Shown here piece by piece: positions 47,817 to 56,217 of a stretch of 64,000 nt of DNA. Source of the DNA: JAJTFW01 sp046330075. GTDB lineage: Bacteria > Bacteroidota > Bacteroidia > AKYH767-A > OLB10. Positions within the stretch are counted from its first letter, which is position 1; the number at the start of each line of letters is the position of its first letter. The position numbers were made by a program, and so were the translations under genes. The stretch is from assembly GCA_046330075.1 (NCBI GenBank), contig JAXLTL010000001.1, positions 1,302,001 through 1,366,000 on the forward strand, written 5' to 3'. The notes under the pieces were generated by a model that was not told where the DNA came from, did no database searches, and saw only the letters and a program-made list of their open reading frames with translations.

Positions 47817-50538
47817 CTATTGTTTCACAAACGTTGCCCGACTGCCGCCGGATTGAATCAGGTAAACTCCTTTTGCGAGATGATCGATTTCAAGGTTAGC
47901 TGTTGTTTCACTGATAGTTTTCTCGAAGATGAGTTTTCCATAGATGTCCATCAAGCGCAGTTGTGCCTTTCCGTTTTCGAGTTGAATACCGGAGATGTTG
48001 ATTGAATTCTCCGCCGGATTTGGGAAGACAAGCAGTTTGCCGGGTGCAGGAGATGTGTTGGCGAGTCCGGTAGGGAGAACGATGATGGTAGTTGCTGTAT
48101 TTGTGATGACCGGCTCGTTGAAGTCGAAGTAGATGGCGGCGAAGTTGGGGATGGTATCACCTGCATTCAGATTTGTTTTAGGCTGGATGCGATATCGTAC
48201 AAAACCGTGCGAGAGAGGTTCGTTGGTAGTGCTGTCGGGTAAAAGGATATTTTCGAACTTAAACTCCATGTTGCGCTGGTAGTTGATCCAGTTAATATTC
48301 ACCGGATGTGAAGCGTTTACGAATTCAATCGAAGAGATATCAAGTTTGTTGGTATCAATCGGGTTGAGAATTTTCACGGTAAAGGCGGTATCGTTCCCGG
48401 TATTTTGAAAGCGGATAATGTACTCAAGCCAGGGGCTATGCGCTCAACTCAGTAGTGGTAAAATCAGATCTGTTTACGATGATATCGTTGGGATCAAGAG
48501 AGCCGATGGTGTAAACTTCCCAGTTGCTGTTGTTGCAGGAAGGGTTAACATCAGTGAAGTAAGGCTCAATGTGCGCTGTTGAGTTGATCAGCGTGCCAAT
48601 GGGCAGTCCAGTGTTCACATTCACAGTAACGATGATACTTCCGGTTTGAAATGGCATCAGTGCTGGCAGGCTCCATAATACCGAATCAGGTGTGATCTGA
48701 GATGGCGTTACTGTTGCCGACTGAAAAGTAACATCATTATCAGGGAAGAAATAGACAGTAGGTGCTATCGTAGTGGTCCCGTAGTTACCATAACTGATTT
48801 GATAGGTAGCCGTGAATCCACTGCGGAAAGCTCCAAGCGGAGTGATCGTTACGCATACATCATCATAAGTCCCGATAGGTTGAAAAGCGAAGTCGTTGAG
48901 CGAATCAGTTTGATTGACACCTGTGAAATTAGCCGAATGAGTGGCAGGGCTTGGACTGTACCATAATATTGAAGGCGTTGAAACTGTATAGTTGCCTGTA
49001 TCCAGCACTGAAACATAGTAATCACCATTTTGCCCTGAAAACGAATATCGTCCTGTTTGCAATTCAATTACCATTCTACCTACTACAGGAAACTCACCAA
49101 TATCCTGAACGCCATTAAAATTCAGATCAGCAAACAACCTTCCTTTCACAAGATTATACTCTCCTGTAATTTTTACCAACCAATAATCCAAAGCACCTTG
49201 ACAATTCTCTGATTTATCGCCAGAAATATTAGAATAAGAATCGCCTCCGATGATATATCTGCCATCGGCTGTTTGCTTGACAACATACAAATATTCCGGC
49301 ATACTTCCTCCTATCGTGTTCTGCCATTGAATAGTTCTATTGGCATCTAATTTCACCACCCAGAAGTCAGTATCACCATTTGAATTTTCTGTTTTTGCTC
49401 CGGAAATATCGAGTCGGTAGTTACACCTAAGACAAACCCGCCATCATTCGTTTTTTCGAATGAATACAATAATTCATCACCACCACCACCTAATGTTTTT
49501 TGCCATATTATTCCACCTATCGAATCCAATGCCACAAGCCATACATCCGAGTTCTGAGAAACTTCATTTTTATCTCCAGAAATTCCAGAACCAGAATATC
49601 CTCCTAAAACATAGCCTCCGTTATTATCCAATTCAATATTGGTCAATAAATCCCCAGTACCTCCGCCGATTGTATTTTGCCATTGAATACCACCACTTGA
49701 AGTAATTTTAACAACCCAGTAGTCACAGTCCAATGATCCGCCAATAAGACCTTCAGTTTTATCACCAGAGATATCAGACCATGAGGTGCCTCCCAGAATA
49801 TAACCACCATCGGGACAAGGTTTAACCGAATTAAGAATATCCATATTCGATCCCCCAATCGTATTTTGCCATTGAATGATTCCATACATATCTGTTTTCA
49901 CAACCCAATAATCATAGGAACCCAAACAATTTTCCCACTTCAATCCGGATATATTTGATTCAGAATAGCCGCCTAAAATATACCCACCATCGGAAGTTGC
50001 GACAAAGAATTAAGATTATCATGACCACTGCCGCCGATCATACGCTGCCATTGAACATTGCCAATTGAATCCAGTTTTACAATGAAATAGTCGAAGTCAA
50101 ACCCCGTTGTATTAGTTGAGCTACCACCAATGATATAGCCTCCATCTGTAGTAGTTTGCAATGAACCTAAATAATCTAAACTAAGTCCTCCTATACTTTT
50201 CTGCCAATCAATAACTCCATCTGCATTAACTTTAACAATCAAAAATCTGAAGAAACAGAGCTATCTGTTTTATCCCCGGATATGTCAGATTGAGAGAATC
50301 CTCCTAAAATATATCCTCCATCATTTGTGACCTGTATAGCTCTTAGCTGATCAAATGAATCACCCCCAATTGTATTCTGCCATTCGATTTCCTGACAAAA
50401 AGAGTTTGTGGAAACCATCGAAATCGTAGTTAGAATAAAAACTATCAAAGCAGGAAATTTCCGGATGGAACAATTAGCAAATTGGCTAATTAGCAAATTA
50501 GCAAATTGATTTGCATGGGAACTTAAAAGTGTTTTCAT
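47817..50538 (-). pseudogene. Broken T9SS repeat protein (copy A), four frameshifts
   Basis: The region matches the three intact paralogues in full length (2722 bp): signal peptide, QWQNTIGG repeats, SdrD-like segment, RFQNTGNDTAF domain and type A sorting domain. The reading frame breaks four times: near 50245 (one T short in a T-run before GATTGTTAAAG), near 49995 (CAACTTCC where paralogues have a CAAACTTCC pattern), near 49412 (one base short at GACTCGATATT), and near 48436 (one base extra, making a TAG at GCATAGCCCC). Frame pieces are 50538-50239, 50242-49973, 49943-49353, 49359-48436 and 48377-47817. It is either a recent pseudogene or an assembly with indel errors. Confidence 0.85.
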
Positions 50539-50563
50539 AACTCTATCTTTAGTTGGAGGACAC

Positions 50564-53227
50564 TCATTGTTTCACAAAAGTTGCATGCTTCCCTCCCGTT
50601 TGAATCAGATAAACTCCATTCGCAATATGATCCGTTTCTAGAACAGCTGTTGTTTCGCTGACAGTTTTCTCGAGAATCAGTTTTCCATAGAGATCCATCA
50701 ACCGCAGTTGAGCTATGCCGTTCTCCAATTGTATTCCGGAGATGTTGATGGAATTCTCCGCCGGATTTGGGAAGACAAGCAGTTTGCCGGGTGCAGGAGA
50801 TATGTTGGTGAGTCCGGTAGGGAGAACGATGATGGTTTGGGCGGTGTTGGTGATGACCGGCTCGTTGAAGTCGAAGTAGATGGCGGCGAAGTTGGGGATA
50901 GTATCGCCGGCGTTGAGTGTTGTTTTGGGTTGGATGCGGTAACGAACGAAGCCGTGTGAGAGTGGTTCGTTGGTAGTGCTGTCGGGTAAAAGGATATTTT
51001 CGAACTTAAACTCCATGTTGCGCTGGTAGTTGATCCAGTTAATGTTTACCGGATGTGAAGCGTTTACGAATTCAATTGAAGAGATATCGAGTTTATTGGT
51101 GTCAATGGGGTTTAGAATTTTTACGGTGAAGGCTGTATCGTTGCCGGTATTCTGAAAGCGAATGATGTACTCGAGCCAGGGGGCGGTGCTGAGTTGGGTG
51201 GTGGTGAGGGTATCTTCGTTCACAAGAATATCATTCGGATCAAAGGAGCCGGTAGTGTACACTTCCCAATTGCTGTTATTGCAGCTGGGGTTATCATCGG
51301 TGGCATACGGCTCGATATGCGCGCTGCTGTTGATTAGGGTTCCGTTGGGAAGTCCTGTGGTTACATTCACCGTAACAATGATACTACCGGTTTGAAACGG
51401 TAACATGGCAGGCAGACTCCAAATTACTGAATCGGGAGTGATCTGAGATGGTGTTACTGTTGCCGATTGAAAAGTAACATCATTATCAGGGAAGAAATAG
51501 ACTGTAGGTGCTATCGTAGTGGTCCCGTAGTTACCATAACTGATTTGATAGGTAGCCGTGAATCCACTGCGGAAAGCTCCAAGCGGAGTGATAGTTACAC
51601 ATACATCATCATAAGTCCCGATAGGTTGAAAAGCGAAGTCGTTGAGCGAATCAGTTTGATTGATACCTGTGAAATTAGCCGAATGAGTGGCAGGGCTTGG
51701 ACTGTACCATAACATTGATGGTGTTGAGACGGTAAAGTTGCCGGTGTCGAGAACAGAAACAGAATAGTGTCCATTTGCTTGCGAAAAAGAAAAGCGTCCG
51801 GTACTCTGTTCGGTAATTTTTTTGCCTGGCAATGAAGGCTCATTGCTATCTTGAATACCATTGCTGTTAATGTCGGCGAATGCTTTTCCAGAAATCAGGT
51901 TGTAATTATCTGTGAGTTTGAGGATCCACAAGTCATACCCACTAAGGCAATTTTCTGTTTTATCACCGGACAAATTTGAATTTGAATACCCCCCTAAAAT
52001 ATAGCTCCCATTAGATAATTGTTGAATAGAGTAAATCAAATCATTGCTGCTTCCTCCAATGGTATTCTGCCATTGAATATTACCCAGAGCATCTGTTTTT
52101 ATTATCCAGAAATCATAGCCTCCCAAACAATCCTCCGTTTTATCACCAGATATATAAGAATAAGAATAACCTCCAAGAATATAGCCCCCATCGATGGTTT
52201 GCTGAATCGAGTTAATCCCTTCAATATGGTTTCCACCAATTGTAATATCCCACTGAATAATGCCAAGAGCATCTGTTTTTACAATCCAGTAATCACTCAG
52301 TCCTAAACAATTCTCCGTTTTATCGCCGGAGATGTTTGACCAGGAATACCCACCCAAAATATAGCCTCCATCTACTGTTTGTTGAATAGAGTACAACTCA
52401 TCCGTATCGCTTCCACCAATTGTATTCTGCCATTGGATGACTCCCAAAGAATCTATTTTTACAATCCAGTAATCGGATCCTCCATGACTATTTTCCAATT
52501 TATCACCGGAAATGTCAGAATCGGACAACCCTCCTAAAACATAGCCACCATCAGTCGTTTGTTGAATAGAATATAGATCATCTAAAGAATTTCCACCAAT
52601 TGTATTCTGCCATTGGATATTTCCAATTGAATCGGTCTTCACGATCCAATAATCATAGCCTCCCTGACTATCTTCAGTTTTATCCCCGGAAATATTAGAA
52701 TTAGAAAATCCCCCTAAAATATATCCTCCATCGGAAGTTTGTTCTATAGAATTTAATCTATCAGTACCGCCCCCTCCAATCGTATTCTGCCATTGGATAT
52801 TTCCAAGAGAATCAACTTTGACAATCCAGAAATCATAACCTCCATTACTATTTTCTGTTTTATCCCCGGAAATACTTGACACTGAAGTCCCACCCAAAAT
52901 ATAGCCCCCATCCGAAGTTTGTTGTATGCTCTTTAGCTGATCATCAAGAGTTCCGCCAATAGTATTTTGCCACTGAATAATCCCGACTGAGTCTGTTTTC
53001 ACAATCCAGTAATCATTATATCCATTACTATTTTCCGACTTATCACCGGAAATATCTGAGTCTGAAGACCCACCCAGAATATAGCTCCCATCGGTGGTTT
53101 GTCGGATGGAATACAACCCATCTTCGTTATTCCCCCCTATCGTATTCTGCCATTGGATTTCCTGGGAAAAGGAGAAAGAGGATTGCATTATACAGAAGAT
53201 AGCGCAATACAATTTAAAATTTTTCAT
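50564..53227 (-). CDS. T9SS-secreted repeat protein (copy B)
   Basis: The 887-residue product has a signal peptide (LYCAIFCIMQSSFSFSQ) and seven ~60-residue repeats (EIQWQNTIGG, QTTDGSYILGG, SDISGDKSENS, DYWIVKTDS), probably propeller blades or a beta-solenoid. An SdrD/Cna-B-like segment follows (GKAFADINSNGIQDSNEPSL), then two beta-sandwich domains (PTVYFFPDNDVTFQSATV; LEYIIRFQNTGNDTAF to AAIYFDFNEPVITN) and a type A sorting domain (LLVFPNPAENSINISG). The function is unknown. It starts a two-gene cassette with copy A, 25 nt downstream. Confidence 0.88.
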   Translation of the reverse strand: MKNFKLYCAIFCIMQSSFSFSQEIQWQNTIGGNNEDGLYSIRQTTDGSYILGGSSDSDISGDKSENSNGYNDYWIVKTDSVGIIQWQNTIGGTLDDQLKSIQQTSDGGYILGGTSVSSISGDKTENSNGGYDFWIVKVDSLGNIQWQNTIGGGGTDRLNSIEQTSDGGYILGGFSNSNISGDKTEDSQGGYDYWIVKTDSIGNIQWQNTIGGNSLDDLYSIQQTTDGGYVLGGLSDSDISGDKLENSHGGSDYWIVKIDSLGVIQWQNTIGGSDTDELYSIQQTVDGGYILGGYSWSNISGDKTENCLGLSDYWIVKTDALGIIQWDITIGGNHIEGINSIQQTIDGGYILGGYSYSYISGDKTEDCLGGYDFWIIKTDALGNIQWQNTIGGSSNDLIYSIQQLSNGSYILGGYSNSNLSGDKTENCLSGYDLWILKLTDNYNLISGKAFADINSNGIQDSNEPSLPGKKITEQSTGRFSFSQANGHYSVSVLDTGNFTVSTPSMLWYSPSPATHSANFTGINQTDSLNDFAFQPIGTYDDVCVTITPLGAFRSGFTATYQISYGNYGTTTIAPTVYFFPDNDVTFQSATVTPSQITPDSVIWSLPAMLPFQTGSIIVTVNVTTGLPNGTLINSSAHIEPYATDDNPSCNNSNWEVYTTGSFDPNDILVNEDTLTTTQLSTAPWLEYIIRFQNTGNDTAFTVKILNPIDTNKLDISSIEFVNASHPVNINWINYQRNMEFKFENILLPDSTTNEPLSHGFVRYRIQPKTTLNAGDTIPNFAAIYFDFNEPVITNTAQTIIVLPTGLTNISPAPGKLLVFPNPAENSINISGIQLENGIAQLRLMDLYGKLILEKTVSETTAVLETDHIANGVYLIQTGGKHATFVKQ

Positions 53228-53250
53228 AGTGAAGAATTAAAGGTGAAGTG

Positions 53251-53338
53251 TTACTGAGTTACTGAGTTACTGAGTTACTGAGTTACTGAGTTACTGAGTT
53301 ACTGAGTTACTGAGTTACAAAGGTTCAGAGGTTCAGAG
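53251..53338. repeat. Octamer array TTACTGAG and GTTCAGAG
   Basis: Eight perfect TTACTGAG copies (53251-53314) are followed by TTACAAAG and two GTTCAGAG units. The array lies directly upstream of copy B's start (minus strand), between it and the hairpin that follows copy C. Confidence 0.92.
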
Positions 53339-53389
53339 GTTCTAAGTTCATTCGTTTCTGGTTAGTGATTTGTGGTTTTTGAATCCTTT

Positions 53390-53419
53390 CCGGTGGCTGA
53401 GCGGAGCCGAAGCTACCGG
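53390..53419. repeat. Interspersed hairpin element after copy C
   Basis: CCGGTGGCT (53390-53398) and AGCTACCGG (53411-53419), one base from the copy C stop at 53421. It is the counterpart of 47786-47815, including flanking TTGTGGTTTTTGAATCCTTT-type sequence. Confidence 0.85.
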
Positions 53420-53420
53420 T

Positions 53421-56192
53421 CTATTGTTTCACAAACGTTGCCCGACTGCCGCCGGATTGAATCAGGTAAACTCCTTTTGCGAGATGATTGGTTTCGAGGT
53501 TAGCTGTTGTTTCACTGATAGTTTTCTCGAAGATGAGTTTTCCATAGAGATCCATCAACCGCAGTTGAGCTTTCCCGTTTTCGAGTTGAATGCCGGAGAT
53601 GTTGATTGAATTCTCTGCCGGATTTGGGAAGACCAGCAGCTTACCGGGCGTGGGAGATGTGTTGGTGAGTCCGGTGGGGAGAACGATGATGGTTTTGGCG
53701 GTGTTGGTGATGACCGGCTCGTTGAAGTCGAAGTAGATGGCGGCGAAGTTGGGAATGGTATCACCGGCGTTGAGTGTTGTTTTGGGTTGGATGCGATAAC
53801 GAATGAAGCCATGCGAGAGTGGTTCGTTGGTAGTGCTATCGGGCAAAAGGATATTATCAAACTTAAACTCCATGTTGCGCTGGTAATTGATCCAGTCAAT
53901 GTTTACCGGATGCGAAGCGTTAACGAATTCAATCGATGAGATATCGAGTTTATTGGTATCAATGGGATTCAAAATTTTCACCGTAAAGGCGGTATCGTTG
54001 CCGGTGTTTTGAAAGCGAATAAGGTATTCGAGCCAGGGGGCGGTAGCTAACTCGGTTGTAGTGAGCACGGTCTTGTTTACGATGATGTCGTTGGGATCAA
54101 TTGCGTTGGTGGTGTACACTTCCCAATTGCTGTTGTTGCAGGAAGGATTTGCATCGTTGAGATAAGGTTCAATATGCGCTGCTGAGTTGATCAGGGTGCC
54201 ATTTGGAAGTCCTGTATTCACATTCACCGTAACAACAATACTTCCTGTTTGAAATGGCAACATGGCTGGCAAACTCCAAACTATCGAATCTGGCGTAATC
54301 TGAGAAGGAGTTAATGTCGCTGATTGAAACGAAATATTTGTATCCGGATAGAAATATACAGTAGGTGCTATAGTTGTTGTCCCATAGTTGCCGTAATTGA
54401 TTTGATAAGTAGCATTAAACCCACTTCGGAAACCAACAAGCGGGGTGATGGTCACACAAACATCATCGTAGGATCCGATAGGCTGATAAGCGAAGTCGTT
54501 GAGGGAATCGATTTGGTATATGCCTATGAAAGTAGCCGAATGAGTGGCAGGCGTTGGAATATACCATAAAGGTGATGGCGCTGAAATGGTAAAGCTGCCC
54601 GTATCAAGAACAGCAACGGAATAATTACCATTCGTCTGTGAAAAAGCAAATCGACCAGTACCTTGTTCTGTAATTTTTTGTCCGGGCAATGATAGCTCAC
54701 CGCTATCCTGAACACCATTGCTGTTAAGATCGGCGAATAATTTCCCGGAAATCAAGTTGTACTTATCGGTGAGCTTAACCATCCAATAATCCCAAGACCC
54801 AATGCAATTTTCGGTTTTATCCATGGAAATATCTGACAAAGAACTCCCACCCAAGATATAGCCCCCGTCGTTGGTTTGTTGGATTGAATTTAATTCATCA
54901 TAAAAACTACCAATAATCGTATTCTGCCATTGAATAACTCCCAAAGAATCGACTTTTACGACCCAGTAATCCCCTGTTGTAAAAAAACCATTTTCCACTT
55001 TGTCACCGGAAATACTTGATGAAGAAGTACCCCCTAAAATATACCCTCCGTCGTTGGTTTGTTGGATTGAATTTAATTCATCATATAAACTCCCTCCAAT
55101 CGTACTCTGCCACTGAATCGTTCCAATGGAATCGACTTTGACGATCCAGTAGTCATATAAACCATTACTATTTTCAGTTTTATCCCCGGAAATATTAGAA
55201 TTAGAAAATCCCCCTAAAATATATCCTCCATCGGAAGTTTGTTCTATAGAATTTAATCTATCATCACCGCCCCCTCCAATCGTATTCTGCCATTGAATCG
55301 TTCCAATGGAATCGACTTTGACGATCCAGTAGTCAGATAAACCATTACTATTTTCAGTTTTATCCCCAGAAATATTTGAACTTGACCAACCACCCAATAT
55401 ATAACCCTCATCGGCAGTTTGTTGAATAGACTCAAAATTATCATAGTCGCCCCCTCCAATATCATTCTGCCATTGGATGCTTCCCATAGAATCTAATTTC
55501 ACTATCCAGTAATCATTTTGCCCATTGCTATCTTCCGATTTATCACCGGCAATATCTGAATCAGAGTCTCCCCCCAGAATATAGCCCCCATCGGTGGTTT
55601 TCCGAATCGATCTCAAGCAATCAATATAGAACCCACCAATCGTATTCTCCCATTGAATCGTACCAAGAGAATCTACCTTAACAACCCAATAATCGCGATA
55701 ATTACAATTTCCACCTATACAATCCTCTGACTTATCTCCAGATACAGGAGAATTAGACCAACCACCCAAAATATAGCCACCGTCGGCGATTTGTTCAATT
55801 GATTCTAAAGCATCCCATCCACTACCACCTATCATATTCTGCCATTGAATATTGCCAAGAGGATCAACCTTAACAATCCAGTAATCTTTTGATCCATTTC
55901 CACTGTCTGTCACATCACCGAAAATATCTGACTGGGAAGGCCCGCCTAAAATATAGCCACCATCATAGGTTTGCTGAATGAAAATTAATTGATCCAACCA
56001 ACTCCCCCCAATCGTATTTTGCCATTCGATTTCCTGAGAAAATGAGTTTGTGGGGACCATGGAAAATATGAATAGGATGAAAACTATCAACGTAGAAGAT
56101 TTCCGAATTGGCAGATTGGTAATCCCGCTTTGCGGGAGGCAGATTGGCAAATTCATAATTGCAGATGATTGCGTATTTGAAAATCGATTCAT
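53421..56192 (-). CDS. T9SS-secreted repeat protein (copy C)
   Basis: The 923-residue protein has the same architecture as copy B: seven QWQNTIGG-type repeats, an SdrD-like segment (GKLFADLNSNGVQDSGELSL), the RFQNTGNDTAF domain and a type A sorting domain. Its signal peptide is unusually long: MNRFSNTQSSAIMNLPICLP, QSGITNLPIRKS, then the hydrophobic core TLIVFILFIFSMVPTNSFSQ. The first ~30 residues are encoded by intergenic-type repeat DNA (GCAGATTGGCA, CCCGCTTTGCGGG), so the start may be the later ATG at residue 13. The middle domains differ more from A, B and D than those do from one another. Confidence 0.87.
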   Translation of the reverse strand: MNRFSNTQSSAIMNLPICLPQSGITNLPIRKSSTLIVFILFIFSMVPTNSFSQEIEWQNTIGGSWLDQLIFIQQTYDGGYILGGPSQSDIFGDVTDSGNGSKDYWIVKVDPLGNIQWQNMIGGSGWDALESIEQIADGGYILGGWSNSPVSGDKSEDCIGGNCNYRDYWVVKVDSLGTIQWENTIGGFYIDCLRSIRKTTDGGYILGGDSDSDIAGDKSEDSNGQNDYWIVKLDSMGSIQWQNDIGGGDYDNFESIQQTADEGYILGGWSSSNISGDKTENSNGLSDYWIVKVDSIGTIQWQNTIGGGGDDRLNSIEQTSDGGYILGGFSNSNISGDKTENSNGLYDYWIVKVDSIGTIQWQSTIGGSLYDELNSIQQTNDGGYILGGTSSSSISGDKVENGFFTTGDYWVVKVDSLGVIQWQNTIIGSFYDELNSIQQTNDGGYILGGSSLSDISMDKTENCIGSWDYWMVKLTDKYNLISGKLFADLNSNGVQDSGELSLPGQKITEQGTGRFAFSQTNGNYSVAVLDTGSFTISAPSPLWYIPTPATHSATFIGIYQIDSLNDFAYQPIGSYDDVCVTITPLVGFRSGFNATYQINYGNYGTTTIAPTVYFYPDTNISFQSATLTPSQITPDSIVWSLPAMLPFQTGSIVVTVNVNTGLPNGTLINSAAHIEPYLNDANPSCNNSNWEVYTTNAIDPNDIIVNKTVLTTTELATAPWLEYLIRFQNTGNDTAFTVKILNPIDTNKLDISSIEFVNASHPVNIDWINYQRNMEFKFDNILLPDSTTNEPLSHGFIRYRIQPKTTLNAGDTIPNFAAIYFDFNEPVITNTAKTIIVLPTGLTNTSPTPGKLLVFPNPAENSINISGIQLENGKAQLRLMDLYGKLIFEKTISETTANLETNHLAKGVYLIQSGGSRATFVKQ

Positions 56193-56217
56193 GGTTATGA
56201 TATTAATTGTTAATCGC

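Noticed and set aside
47571..48005. Frame with VAELQSC repeats as a gene
   Set aside because: It is a translation of the octamer array and then runs antisense through the cargo pseudogene.
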